In this document: piece after piece, positions 47,798 to 61,394 of the stretch | How positions within the stretch are numbered: the stretch's first letter is position 1 | Layout: each line of letters begins with the position of its first letter | DNA from: Burkholderia anthina | GTDB taxonomy: Bacteria > Pseudomonadota > Gammaproteobacteria > Burkholderiales > Burkholderiaceae | Direction of reading: 5' to 3' | NCBI RefSeq assembly: GCF_001547525.1 | Contig: NZ_LNJP01000003.1 | Coordinates: forward strand, 434,001-498,000 | Length of the DNA stretch: 64,000 nt | The notes under the pieces: generated by a model | Database searches by the model: none | What the model saw: the letters and a program-made list of their open reading frames with translations, nothing else | What the model was told of the DNA's origin: nothing | Program-made: the position numbers and the translations under genes

Positions 47798-48904
47798 TCA
47801 CGCGAACACGCGCAGGTGTTCGGGCGAGAACGCAAGCGAGACGGGTGCGCCGGGCGAGAACGCGTCGAGCGCGCCGGTGCCGAGCGGCACCTTCACGAAG
47901 CATTCGTCCTGGCCCGGCAGCGCGCAGCGCATGCGCACGTGATCGCCGAAATAGATGAGGCTGCGCGCCTCGCCGGTCACGCGGTTGGCGGCGGCGCCGT
48001 TCTGGTGACCGTTCGCGAGGCCGTTGGCGAGGCTCATGCGTTCGGGGCGGATGCACGCGACGGCCGCCGCGCCCTCGGCGGCCTCGCCGATATGGCGGCC
48101 GACGAGCTTCGTGCCGTCGTCGAGCCGGAACTCGCAGAATTCGCCGTCGACGCGCGCGATGGTGCCGCGCAGCCGGTTGCTGTCGCCGATGAAGTTCGCG
48201 ACGAATTCGTTGCACGGCGATTCGTACAGGCGGTCGACCGTGTCCAGCTGCTGCACGATGCCCTTGTCGAACACGGCGACGCGATCGGACATCGTCAGCG
48301 CCTCGCCCTGGTCGTGCGTCACGTACACGAAGGTCACGCCGAGCTTTTCGTGCAGCGCCTTCAGTTCGTACTGCATGTGTTCGCGCAACTGCTTGTCGAG
48401 CGCGCCGAGCGGCTCGTCCATCAGCACCAGCTTCGGCTCGAACACGAGCGCGCGCGCCAGCGCGATGCGCTGCTGCTGGCCGCCCGACAGTTGCGCCGGG
48501 TAGCGTTTCGCGAAGCGCTCCATCTGCACCATCTTCAGCGCATGCGCGACGCGCTCCGCACGCTCGCCGGCCGGCAGCTTGCGTACCGTCAGCGGATACG
48601 CGACGTTCTGCTCGACCGTCAGGTGCGGAAACAGCGCGTAGTTCTGGAACACCATGCCGATGTTGCGCTTGTGCGGCGGCACGTTGTTCAGCAGCTCGCC
48701 GTCGAGGCGGATTTCGCCGCCCGTCGGGAACTCGAAGCCCGCCAGCATCATCAGGCAGGTGGTCTTGCCCGAGCCGGACGGCCCGAGCAGCGTCAGGAAT
48801 TCCCCTCGGTGGATGTCGAGGTCGAGCGATTTGACGACCAGCGTCTCGCCGTCGTAGGTCTTCCGCACGCCGCGAAAGCTGACGATTACATCATCGGACT
48901 TCAT
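47798..48904 (-). CDS. ABC transporter ATPase (PotA-like)
   Basis: A 368-residue ATPase with Walker A GPSGSGKTT, signature LSGGQQQRIALARAL, Walker B LVLMDEP and H-loop VTHDQGEAL. A C-terminal TOBE domain follows. ATG 48904 (MKSDDVIVSF) is chosen over an extension to 48952. It is the first gene of the ABC unit and divergent from the MocR regulator. Confidence 0.93.
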   Translation of the reverse strand: MKSDDVIVSFRGVRKTYDGETLVVKSLDLDIHRGEFLTLLGPSGSGKTTCLMMLAGFEFPTGGEIRLDGELLNNVPPHKRNIGMVFQNYALFPHLTVEQNVAYPLTVRKLPAGERAERVAHALKMVQMERFAKRYPAQLSGGQQQRIALARALVFEPKLVLMDEPLGALDKQLREHMQYELKALHEKLGVTFVYVTHDQGEALTMSDRVAVFDKGIVQQLDTVDRLYESPCNEFVANFIGDSNRLRGTIARVDGEFCEFRLDDGTKLVGRHIGEAAEGAAAVACIRPERMSLANGLANGHQNGAAANRVTGEARSLIYFGDHVRMRCALPGQDECFVKVPLGTGALDAFSPGAPVSLAFSPEHLRVFA

Positions 48905-48963
48905 CGTGCTGTCCCCTGGTTCCGCGCCAATTGATTTTGAGATGCGAGCCACTATACGGCCCG

Positions 48964-48998
48964 CACGGTTCTATACTAGGGAACCATTTCAATATTCC
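48964..48998. promoter_or_regulatory. Repeats between the ABC operon and the MocR gene
   Basis: ACTAGG and CCTAGT flank a 16-bp spacer (near 48974-49001), and GGTTC/GAACC form an overlapping smaller inverted repeat (near 48967-48985). They lie in the shared divergent promoter region and are candidates for MocR binding. Confidence 0.45.
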
Positions 48999-49011
48999 TA
49001 GTAGGACCACT

Positions 49012-50532
49012 TTGGATACCGTGATCCTCGCCGACTGGCTGTCCGCCCGTCTGGACCGCAGCTCGTCCGAGCCGATGTACCGGCAACTGCTGCAACTGAT
49101 GCAGCAGGCCATCCTGACCGGGGAATTGGGGCCAGGGACGAAGCTCCCGAGTTCGCGCACGCTCGCGGGCGACCTGTCGATCGCGCGCAATACCGTGCTG
49201 CACGTGTACGACCAGCTGACCGCCGAAGGCTACGTGCTGACGACCACCGGCAGCGGCACCTACGTGGCCGACACGCGGCCGGACGCCGCCGCGATCCGCG
49301 TACCGGGCGCCGCGCCGCCGTCAACGGCCGGCGAACTCCCGCCGCCCGACGCGCAGGGCAGCCTGTCGATGCGCGGGCGGCAACTGGTCGAGCATGCGGG
49401 CGTCTCGCGGCGCCAGTGGGGCGCCTTCATGCCGGGCGTGCCGGACGTGTCGGAATTCCCGAGCCGCACGTGGAGCCGCCTGCAGGCACGGCTGTGGAAG
49501 GAGGCCAATCCGGAGCTGCTGACCTATGCGCCGGGCGGCGGCTACCGCCCGCTGCGGCGCGCGCTCGCCGATTACCTGCGCGTCGCGCGCTCGGTCAAAT
49601 GCTCGCCGGACCAGGTGATCATCACGACCGGCATCCATCAGTCGATCGATCTCGCGGTGCGGCTGCTGTCCGACATCGGCGATCGCGCGTGGGTCGAGGA
49701 GCCGTGCTACTGGGGCGTGCGCAGCGTCCTGCAGGCGGCCGGCCTCACGCTCGCGCCGGTGCCAGTCGACCAGGAAGGGCTCGACCCGCGCGCGAGCGAC
49801 ATGCAGCATCCGCCGCGGCTCGTGCTCGTCACGCCGTCGCACCAGTACCCGCTCGGGATGGTGATGAGCCTCGCGCGGCGCCGCATGCTGCTCGAATATG
49901 CGCGCCAGCACCGCTGCTGGATCATCGAGGACGACTACGACAGCGAATTCCGCTACGGCAGCCGCCCGCTCGCGTCGCTGCAGGGGCTCGACGACGGCGG
50001 CCGCGTAATCTACGTCGGCAGTCTCGGCAAGATGCTGTTTCCGGGGCTGCGGATGGGCTACATGGTCGTGCCCGAGCATCTGGTCGACACCTTCCGCACG
50101 GGGCTGTCGGAGTTGTACCGCGAAGGCCAGCTGATGCAGCAGGCCGTGCTGGCCGAATTCATCATGGACGGCCACCTCACGTCGCACGTCAGACGCATGC
50201 GCACGCTGTACGGCGAGCGGCGGCAACTGATGATCGACGCGATCCGCGCGCGCTTCGGCGACGCGCTGCCCGTGATGGGCGACGAGGCCGGCCTGCACCT
50301 GGTGCTCGGCCTGCCCGATGCGTGCGACGATCGCACGGTCACGCAGAGTGCATTCGACGCCGGCGTGATCGTGCGCCCGCTCACCAGCTACTACAGCAAT
50401 GCCGACACCGCGCGGCAGGGTTTGCTGCTCGGCTATGCATGCGTCCCGCACGAAGGCATCCGGCCCGCGTTCGACACGCTCGCCCGTGCCATCGAGCAAC
50501 ATCTGCCACGCAACATCCCGCGCGCGGCATGA
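49012..50532 (+). CDS. MocR/GabR-type transcriptional regulator (GntR-aminotransferase fusion)
   Basis: About 506 residues from TTG 49012 (AGGA upstream). The N-terminal winged helix (LPSSRTLAGDLSIARNTVLHVYDQL) is followed by a PLP aminotransferase-fold domain with the lysine in YVGSLGKMLFPGLRMGY and the conserved IIEDDYDSEFRYG. MocR proteins sense PLP adducts of amino compounds such as GABA. It is divergent from the ABC operon and probably regulates it. Confidence 0.9.
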   Translation: MDTVILADWLSARLDRSSSEPMYRQLLQLMQQAILTGELGPGTKLPSSRTLAGDLSIARNTVLHVYDQLTAEGYVLTTTGSGTYVADTRPDAAAIRVPGAAPPSTAGELPPPDAQGSLSMRGRQLVEHAGVSRRQWGAFMPGVPDVSEFPSRTWSRLQARLWKEANPELLTYAPGGGYRPLRRALADYLRVARSVKCSPDQVIITTGIHQSIDLAVRLLSDIGDRAWVEEPCYWGVRSVLQAAGLTLAPVPVDQEGLDPRASDMQHPPRLVLVTPSHQYPLGMVMSLARRRMLLEYARQHRCWIIEDDYDSEFRYGSRPLASLQGLDDGGRVIYVGSLGKMLFPGLRMGYMVVPEHLVDTFRTGLSELYREGQLMQQAVLAEFIMDGHLTSHVRRMRTLYGERRQLMIDAIRARFGDALPVMGDEAGLHLVLGLPDACDDRTVTQSAFDAGVIVRPLTSYYSNADTARQGLLLGYACVPHEGIRPAFDTLARAIEQHLPRNIPRAA

Positions 50533-50559
50533 CGCCCGCCGCGCGCGGCGGCGCGCGGA

Positions 50560-51594
50560 TCAATGCGCGCTTCCCGCTCCACGATCGAGCGATGCCGCAC
50601 GCACGGCCTCGCCGGGCTTCGTAAACACCCGCTGCCGCAGCGCGGCGATCTGCGCGTCGCGATCCTGCGGCGACAGGCCGGCCGACTCGATCTGCACACG
50701 CTGCGCCGCGTAGTCCGCGTAACGGCTCTGCCACGACGCGTCGTCCTGCTGCATCTGCGCGACGCGCGCGGCCGCCTCGGGGCCGAGGGTCTGCGTCAGT
50801 TGCGCGCGCATCGCGTCGGGCGTCGCGCCGCTCCTCTGCAATTGCGCGATCTGGTCGATCGCGGCGCGCTGCCGGTCCACCCGCTGCCGCGCCGCACGTT
50901 CGTCGGCCGGCATCTGCTGTTCGAGCGCCGCGAGCCGCTCGGCCTTCTGCTCGTCCGTCAGTGAGCGATCCTGAACGATCTTCAATCGTGCGAGGTCGTA
51001 GCGCTGCCGCCACTGCTCCGCGCCGAAAAACGGCTGGCTCCAGTCGCCGAGCGTGCGGTACGCAAGCGACGCGCGCTGGTCGAGCGCGAGTTGCAACGCA
51101 CCCGGGTCGGACTTGTCGACCGCGCCGGCATCGGGCAATTTGGCGAGCGCGTCGAGATACGCGCGATACCGGTGCCACACGTCGAGCGCCTCGGCCTGCG
51201 CGACCGTGCCGTCGAGCTGCGCGGCGATTTCGCGGACGACGAACGCGTCGAGCGCGGCCGCGCTCAGGTCGCTCCGCGCGGTCAGACAATAGTCGAAGAA
51301 ATCGCGCACCGCGCGCGATTTCGCGAGATGGCCGCCTGCATCGAGCGGCAACCGCGGCGCGCTGGAGCCGGCGAGCGACGGCGGCAGGCCCGCCCTCGCC
51401 GGCGCGGCGGCCTGCGGTGCGGCGGTCGCCACGCCCCCGACCGCGGCCGCATCCTGCGCATCACTCGTCGCGCCCGTGCCTCGATGCGATCCCGCACCGC
51501 TCCACATCGCGACGCCGGCAATCGCCGCCAGCCCCACGACACCATAGATCGCAGCGCGCCGCGCGAGCGGCGCGCGCCCTTCACGTGCCGCCAT
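50560..51594 (-). CDS. lifO: Lipase-specific foldase (lipase chaperone)
   Basis: A 344-residue membrane-anchored steric chaperone. The N-terminal anchor is AAIYGVVGLAAIAGVAMW (residues 14-31), then an Ala/Pro linker, then the Lif helical domain with the conserved RAVRDFFDYCLTARSD (RxxFDY(F/C)L(S/T)A pattern). It folds LipA in the periplasm before type II secretion. It lies 3 bp after lipA. Confidence 0.95.
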   Translation of the reverse strand: MAAREGRAPLARRAAIYGVVGLAAIAGVAMWSGAGSHRGTGATSDAQDAAAVGGVATAAPQAAAPARAGLPPSLAGSSAPRLPLDAGGHLAKSRAVRDFFDYCLTARSDLSAAALDAFVVREIAAQLDGTVAQAEALDVWHRYRAYLDALAKLPDAGAVDKSDPGALQLALDQRASLAYRTLGDWSQPFFGAEQWRQRYDLARLKIVQDRSLTDEQKAERLAALEQQMPADERAARQRVDRQRAAIDQIAQLQRSGATPDAMRAQLTQTLGPEAAARVAQMQQDDASWQSRYADYAAQRVQIESAGLSPQDRDAQIAALRQRVFTKPGEAVRAASLDRGAGSAH

Positions 51595-51597
51595 CGA

Positions 51598-55046
<3,449 letters not shown>

Positions 55047-55129
55047 GATCGAAAGCCCGAGTGACGCCCTCCACGCGGCCTTGGCGGGCCGCACGGATAT
55101 CGGCGGTGATAGGAACGGAAAGAAACGCG

Positions 55130-55498
55130 TCAGGCGCGCTCGGGCGGTGCGCGCGGATAGGCGCGCGGATAGCGGTCGCTGTGCGCCGCGACGGCAGGCG
55201 ACGCGGCGGCGGCAACGGAAACGACGGGAATGGATTCGACCGACGCGGCGGCAGGCGCGCCGATCGCCGGGCTATGCGCGAAGAAAGCGCAGTAGCCGCA
55301 CGCGTCGAGATGCAGCGCATGATCGTGCACGCCGCCCGCGTCGGATGAACGATGCGCACCATGCTCGGTGCTGCAGACGATCGCCTCGGGCGTGGCCGCC
55401 TGCGCGATACGCCACTGCGACACCAGCGGCGCCGCGATCGCGATCCAGATCGCGAGCAGGCCAAGCCAGGCAGTCAGGTGACGATGTCGGTACGGCAT
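55130..55498 (-). CDS. DUF2946 family small exported/membrane protein
   Basis: A 122-residue protein with an N-terminal hydrophobic segment (WLGLLAIWIAIAAPLVSQW). A His/Cys-rich region (HDHALHLDACGYCAFFAHSP, about residues 58-77) contains a CxxC. DUF2946 genes often accompany copper-related TonB receptors, as here (83 bp upstream of oprC). A periplasmic metal-handling role is inferred. Confidence 0.82.
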   Translation of the reverse strand: MPYRHRHLTAWLGLLAIWIAIAAPLVSQWRIAQAATPEAIVCSTEHGAHRSSDAGGVHDHALHLDACGYCAFFAHSPAIGAPAAASVESIPVVSVAAAASPAVAAHSDRYPRAYPRAPPERA

Positions 55499-55588
55499 GG
55501 ACGGCGACGCGTAAGCGGAACGTAAAAACAGCCGAGATGTTACAGAATGTTCAACGTGATGACCAGTGCGGACGACCGTAAACGAACC

Positions 55589-55624
55589 GGGGGCGCATGG
55601 TTGTCAACACAACCATGCGCCCCC
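55589..55624 (-). terminator. 16-bp hairpin after cytochrome b561
   Basis: GGGGGCGCATGGTTGT (55589-55604) pairs perfectly with ACAACCATGCGCCCCC (55609-55624), loop CAAC. It sits between the cytochrome b561 stop and the DUF2946 start. Only a weak T-rich tract follows on the minus strand. Confidence 0.7.
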
Positions 55625-55652
55625 GCGTGCGATGCGCGCCGGCGGCGGATGA

Positions 55653-56189
55653 TCAGGGCGCCATGCGCCGCAACACGTCGTCGCGCCGGATGAAGTGATG
55701 ATAGAGCGCGGCCAGCGCATGCAGACCGATCACGAAGTAGAACGCGTTGCCGATCAGCTCGTGCGCTTCCTTGATCGTCGGCCGCAGCGCCTTGTCGGGG
55801 CCGAACAGCGTAAACGACACGCCGAGCCAGTCGAGCGACACCGGCTTGCCGCCCATGTTGATCGTCATGATGCCGAGCAGCGGCTGCGCGATGATGAACG
55901 CATAAAGCGCGAAATGCGCGAGCTTCGACAGCCAGCGCAGCAGCGCCGCCTGCGCAACCGGTTCCGGCACGCGACTGACGACGCGCCACAGTACGCGCAG
56001 CACCGACAGCACGAGGACGCACGTACCGGCCGTCACATGTACGTTCATCCAGAACGCGCGGCTGTCGCTGCCCTTCGGTCCGCGGATCTCGATGGCCAGA
56101 TAGGCGAGCGCGACCAGCAGGAAGACGGCCCAGTGGAAGAAGATCGCGGGCGAGCTGTAGCGCGTCTGTTTCGCGAGGATGTTTTTCAT
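55653..56189 (-). CDS. Cytochrome b561 family protein
   Basis: A 178-residue four-helix membrane cytochrome starting MKNILAKQTRYSSPAIFFHW. Histidine ligands for b-type haem are in FFHWAVFLL, MNVHVTAG, LAHFALYAF and HALAALYHHF. These proteins pass electrons between quinol and periplasmic or superoxide acceptors. Confidence 0.9.
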   Translation of the reverse strand: MKNILAKQTRYSSPAIFFHWAVFLLVALAYLAIEIRGPKGSDSRAFWMNVHVTAGTCVLVLSVLRVLWRVVSRVPEPVAQAALLRWLSKLAHFALYAFIIAQPLLGIMTINMGGKPVSLDWLGVSFTLFGPDKALRPTIKEAHELIGNAFYFVIGLHALAALYHHFIRRDDVLRRMAP

Positions 56190-56413
56190 GCTTCGTCTCG
56201 TGTCGTATTCGGGGAGAGGCGCCGGCCACCGGCCTGCGCCCGGCAAAGCTGTGACGATTGTAGCCGCACGGGTGTCCGGCTTTGCACGACGCGGTCAAAT
56301 ATCCGATCCATCGTCGACGCGCGCCGCACAATGGCCGCCCTATGGAAAATCCGCATCGCGCGCCCGGGCGGCTGTGGCACGATGAAGCTTTGGTGCGACG
56401 GCGCGCGGGCATC
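56190..56413. other. Divergent promoter region of cytochrome b561 and the Pr6Pr gene
   Basis: About 220 bp. The downstream frame can extend upstream into this region with ATGs at 56282 and 56342, but neither has a good ribosome site. No other feature is seen. Confidence 0.4.
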
Positions 56414-57052
56414 ATGAGCAAGGCGTTCTTCGTTGCGGCCTACCGGCTGATCGCCGCGTTGCTCGCGGTGTCCACCACGCTGCACAGCGTCGCCGACTAC
56501 TGGCGCCTGCCGGATTTTCATCTCGGCAACTACCTCAGCTACTTCACGCAACTGAGCAGCCTCTACGCGGCCGCGATGCTGGCCGCGGGGCTGTCGCGCA
56601 TCGCGCGCCCCGGCTCCGCCCGCTACGAATCGATGCGCGGCGCGGCGGTGCTGTACGTGCTGATCACCGCGATCGTCTACGAGCTGCTGCTCGCGCGGCT
56701 CGATGCGCTGCGCCACGTCACGCCGCCGTTCAACAACTGGGTGCTGCACCGGATCGTGCCGCTCGTGGTGCTGTGCGACTGGCTGTATGTCGAACCGCGC
56801 TCGCCGATTCCGCGCCGCAGCGCGTTCGCGTGGCTCGGCTTTCCGGTCGTCTATCTGGGCTATACGCTCGTGCGCGGCGCGGTGGAGAACTGGTATCCGT
56901 ATCCGTTCGTCGATCCGCGGCCGCACGGGTACCTGCCGGTCGCGATCCAGTGTTCGATGATCGCGCTCGGCGCGGCGGCGCTCGCGCTGAGCATTTGCTG
57001 GCTCGGCAATCATGCGAGACAGTCTGGCAGCGCGACGCTTAAGGAAGGATGA
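56414..57052 (+). CDS. Pr6Pr-family membrane protein
   Basis: About 212 residues with six predicted membrane helices. Conserved-looking residues include NYLSYFTQLSSLYAA, HRIVPLVVLCDWLYVEP and GYTLVRGAVENWYPYPFVDP, matching the Pr6Pr/FAR-17a/AIG1-like six-helix family. The function is unknown. Start 56414 is favoured; 56342 and 56282 are in-frame alternatives. Confidence 0.78.
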   Translation: MSKAFFVAAYRLIAALLAVSTTLHSVADYWRLPDFHLGNYLSYFTQLSSLYAAAMLAAGLSRIARPGSARYESMRGAAVLYVLITAIVYELLLARLDALRHVTPPFNNWVLHRIVPLVVLCDWLYVEPRSPIPRRSAFAWLGFPVVYLGYTLVRGAVENWYPYPFVDPRPHGYLPVAIQCSMIALGAAALALSICWLGNHARQSGSATLKEG

Positions 57053-57118
57053 AGGCGGAAAAGAGGAAAGAAGCGGGAACGTGTGCGCCGCCCGGCGCAC
57101 ACGTGGCGATGCGGGCGA

Positions 57119-57853
57119 TCAGCGGCCGTTGCGCGGCAGGAAGTTCATCGGATCGACGACCTTGCCGTTCTGGCGGACTTCGAACTCGAACGTCGAACGA
57201 CCGCTCGCGTCGGTGCCCATTTCGGCGACCGGCTGACCCTGGCGCACCGCGTCGCCTTCGTTGACGAGCAGCTTGCCGTTGTGCCCGTAGGCCGTGATGA
57301 GCCCGTTGTCGTGTTTCAGGATCACGAGCGGACCGTACGCCTGGACGCCGGAGCCGGCGTACACCACGCGCCCGTTCGCCGCGGCCCGCACCGAACGGTC
57401 GGGCCCGGATGCGGCGATCACGACGCCGCGCGTCTTGCCGGCCGAGAACGGCGTCGCGACGACACCCGTGGCCGGCCATGCGAGCGAGCCCGGCTGGGCG
57501 GCCGACGCGGGCGGCTGCCCGTACGAGGTCGCAGCCGGCGGCGGAGCGACCCGCAGCACCTGGCCGGGCGACACGGCATCGGTGGGCGCCATGTGGTTCC
57601 AGTTGGCGACGTCCTGCACGCGCTGCCCGTAGGCGCTCGCGATGCCCGCCAGCGTATCGCCCGGGTTCACGCGGTAATAGCCGGCGATCACGCCCGGCGT
57701 TGCCGCCGACGTGGGCGCCGGCTGGCGCGCGGGCTGCCAGTTGTCGGTCCACGGCGTCATCGTGCAGCCCGTCAGCGCGATGGCTGCGGCAACGAGCGCC
57801 GCCTGCGGCAGCCAGCGCGTGAGCGTGTCGTGGATGGGAATAGTTTCTCTCAA
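57119..57853 (-). CDS. NlpD-like lipoprotein: LysM plus degenerate M23 domain
   Basis: TTG 57853 with a GGGAGGA ribosome site gives 244 residues. A signal ends in the lipobox LTGC (about residues 27-30). A LysM motif (YYRVNPGDTLAGIASAYG) and a C-terminal M23 domain (GRVVYAGSGVQAYGPLVILKHDNG, AEMGTDASGRSTFEFEVRQ) follow. Metal-ligand histidines are replaced (KTRGVVIAA instead of H-G-I-D; TFEFEV instead of HFE), as in NlpD/EnvC-type amidase activators. It probably activates a periplasmic amidase rather than cutting peptidoglycan. Confidence 0.85.
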   Translation of the reverse strand: MRETIPIHDTLTRWLPQAALVAAAIALTGCTMTPWTDNWQPARQPAPTSAATPGVIAGYYRVNPGDTLAGIASAYGQRVQDVANWNHMAPTDAVSPGQVLRVAPPPAATSYGQPPASAAQPGSLAWPATGVVATPFSAGKTRGVVIAASGPDRSVRAAANGRVVYAGSGVQAYGPLVILKHDNGLITAYGHNGKLLVNEGDAVRQGQPVAEMGTDASGRSTFEFEVRQNGKVVDPMNFLPRNGR

Positions 57854-58269
57854 GGGTCCTCCCGGATTTGCGTCGTTGCGCCGCCCACCGCCCTCCGGCG
57901 CGCGACGCACGATGTCCGGCCGAACGGCCGGATCAATCAGTATCCGACCGCTTGCGCGGCCGTCAGTTTCCACAGCGGAACGTCGACGCGAATGAGCTCA
58001 CCGGCCCCTTTTTCGCGCGTCGTCCCGATCGGCAAAGATACCATTTGTCGCGGTCAAGGCCCCGACAGTTGCCCGACCCGGAAACAATCTTGCGGCGTCG
58101 CACGGGGTGCGCCGGTCGCCTGCGGGCCGTGCCGGCGGGCGCTTTGGGGGGGTTTCGCTGGCGCGGCCGCCCTTGCCCGCCGTCTCGGCGCCGTCATATT
58201 GTCCGCTTCGATCCCCGCCTATACTCGGTGATGCGCAGCGCGAATCCAACGACAACGACGAGGATGACA
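57854..58269. other. Intergenic region between divergent genes
   Basis: About 415 bp. The downstream hypothetical has upstream in-frame starts, but no gene or clear structure is seen in most of this stretch. Confidence 0.4.
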
Positions 58270-58590
58270 ATGAACAACGCGACGTTTCTCTCCGTGCAGC
58301 TCGACGCCGACGATTTCGCCGGTTCCAGCGGTCTGGTCGAATTGCTCAACCGGCACCTGTTGTTCGCGACCGACGTCGCCGAAGCGGCCGATGCGCTCGT
58401 CCAGTTGGCGAGCGTCACGCATTTGACCGGCGCCACGCGCCACAGCGTCGAGCTGCCGGTCCTCGCGATCGAGCGGCTGCGCGACGCGCTCGATACGCTG
58501 AGCGGTTACGACGAAACGTGGCTGCAGGTACTGGAACCGGCCGAAGCGCTGTTCCGCGATATCGGGCGCGGCAGGCGCCCGCTGCACTGA
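58270..58590 (+). CDS. Small hypothetical protein
   Basis: A 106-residue acidic, Leu/Ala-rich protein without signal peptide or membrane helix, starting MNNATFLSVQLDADDF. An alternative start 6 nt upstream is in frame (58264); GAGG lies 8 nt before 58270. I do not recognise the family. A helical regulatory or adaptor protein is possible. A bidirectional hairpin follows. Confidence 0.7.
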   Translation: MNNATFLSVQLDADDFAGSSGLVELLNRHLLFATDVAEAADALVQLASVTHLTGATRHSVELPVLAIERLRDALDTLSGYDETWLQVLEPAEALFRDIGRGRRPLH

Positions 58591-58615
58591 ACGGCCGCGC
58601 ATCGCGCGCCGCCAA

Positions 58616-58657
58616 TGAAAAAACCCGCCGTACCGCTATGCGGTACGACGGGCTTTT
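58616..58657. terminator. Bidirectional terminator
   Basis: CCCGCCGTACCGC and GCGGTACGACGGG pair with one mismatch around a TAT loop, with an A-run on the left and TTTT on the right. It serves the small hypothetical on plus and the DUF4148 gene on minus. Confidence 0.85.
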
Positions 58658-58700
58658 GTACGACAGAGGGTCGGATGCGGTCGCCAGCGCGGCCGAACCA

Positions 58701-59045
58701 TTAACGACCCTTGTAGACCGGTGCGCCGTCCGAGATGCGCTTGACTTGCCAGCCGGTCTTGGCCGGAGCCGGCGCGCCCGATTCCTGGCCGGCGGCCGGT
58801 TGCGCACCGTAGCCGGTCGTGTCGGCCGCGGCGACGTTCTGCTGCGGGTTCACGCGGGCTTCAGCAGCCTGGATGCCTTCCGGGTAGTTCGTCCGGTCGC
58901 TGCCCAGCTTGTAGCCGGCCTGTTGCAGCTGGACCAGCTCGGCCTTCACCTGGGCACGGGTGACGGGCGCGTTTTGTTGGGCGAACGAGACGGCGGGAAC
59001 GGCGAGGACAGCAGCAGCAGCGAACGTTGCGATCAGCGATTTCAT
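58701..59045 (-). CDS. DUF4148 family exported protein
   Basis: A 114-residue exported protein. The signal peptide MKSLIATFAAAAVLAVPAVS ends near SFA (residue 22). The family motif APVTRAQVKAELVQLQQAG follows, then a Gln/Ala/Gly-rich tail. DUF4148 proteins are abundant in Burkholderia and have no known function. ATG 59045 is chosen over 59123. Confidence 0.88.
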   Translation of the reverse strand: MKSLIATFAAAAVLAVPAVSFAQQNAPVTRAQVKAELVQLQQAGYKLGSDRTNYPEGIQAAEARVNPQQNVAAADTTGYGAQPAAGQESGAPAPAKTGWQVKRISDGAPVYKGR

Positions 59046-59242
59046 GATTACCTCCGGGATTTTTTTGCTCCGCCGCACACACCATGTCTGCAGCGATGGA
59101 ACAGAGTTTAGTCCCGACAGCACCTAGGGAAAACCATGAAAGAGCGAAAACACTGTTTCCCCGGAGCCAACAATGTCAGCATCCGGGATAGAAAAACCCT
59201 ATTGAAAGAATAGATTTTCGCAACAATGCCGCCGCAAGCCGG
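59046..59242. other. Intergenic region between gnd and DUF4148 genes
   Basis: About 200 bp, relatively AT-rich near 59110-59220. It should carry the DUF4148 promoter and the gnd 3' end. CCCCGGAG and a second GGGATAG-type site are seen, but no certain motif. Confidence 0.4.
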
Positions 59243-60655
<1,413 letters not shown>

Positions 60656-60752
60656 TAGTCAATTCTCCGGAAAAAACGGGGCGCGACCCGAGCCGGGCCG
60701 CGCGCACAGGCGAAAGGATAGAGGAAACCCGGCGGCGCTGCGCGCTTGCGTG

Positions 60753-61394
60753 TCATTGCTCCGCGAGCGGCAGACGCCGGAACACGACGCTCAGGTTGTT
60801 CGCCGGCATCTCGACGACCTCGCGGCAGTCGAGCCCGCGATCGAGCCCGAGCGCGACCACCGTCTCGAGATCGCGCACGCCCCACGACGGGTCGCGGCCG
60901 CGCAACTGCTGGTCGAAGGCCGCGTTCGACGGCGCCGTATGGCGGCCTTCGCGACGGTACGGGCCGTACAGGAACAGCACGCCGCCCGGCCTCAGCACGC
61001 GCGACGCGCCCGCGAACAGCGCTTTCGTACAGGCCCACGGCGAGATGTGGATCATATTGATGCAGACGATTGCGTCGAGCGCCGCGACCGGCCACGGCGT
61101 GTCGCGCACGTCGAACGCCAGCGGGCCGGCGACGTTCGCGAGGCCCATGTGCGCGATCCACGCCGCGATCGAGCGCCGCGCCTGCGCGTCGGGATCGCTC
61201 GGCTGCCAGTGCAGGCCCGGCAACGCCTGCGCGAAGTGAACGACGTGCTGCCCGGTGCCGCTCGCGATTTCGAGCACGCTGCCGCTCGCCGGCAGCACGC
61301 GGCGCAGCACGTCGAGGATCGGCCCGCGATTGCGCTCGGCCGCCGGCGCCGACAGCCGCGCGGACGGATCGGGCGAGGAAGCGGCGCCGGTCAC
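60753..61394 (-). CDS. DUF938 class I SAM-dependent methyltransferase
   Basis: A 213-residue protein from GTG 61394, whose start overlaps the sirtuin stop (GTGA). It shows the SAM fold (LEIASGTGQHVVHFAQALPG) and the DUF938 motifs CINMIHISPWACTKALFAGA and FLYGPYRREGRHTAPSNAAF. The substrate is unknown. Translational coupling to the sirtuin gene is strongly suggested. Confidence 0.85.
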   Translation of the reverse strand: MTGAASSPDPSARLSAPAAERNRGPILDVLRRVLPASGSVLEIASGTGQHVVHFAQALPGLHWQPSDPDAQARRSIAAWIAHMGLANVAGPLAFDVRDTPWPVAALDAIVCINMIHISPWACTKALFAGASRVLRPGGVLFLYGPYRREGRHTAPSNAAFDQQLRGRDPSWGVRDLETVVALGLDRGLDCREVVEMPANNLSVVFRRLPLAEQ

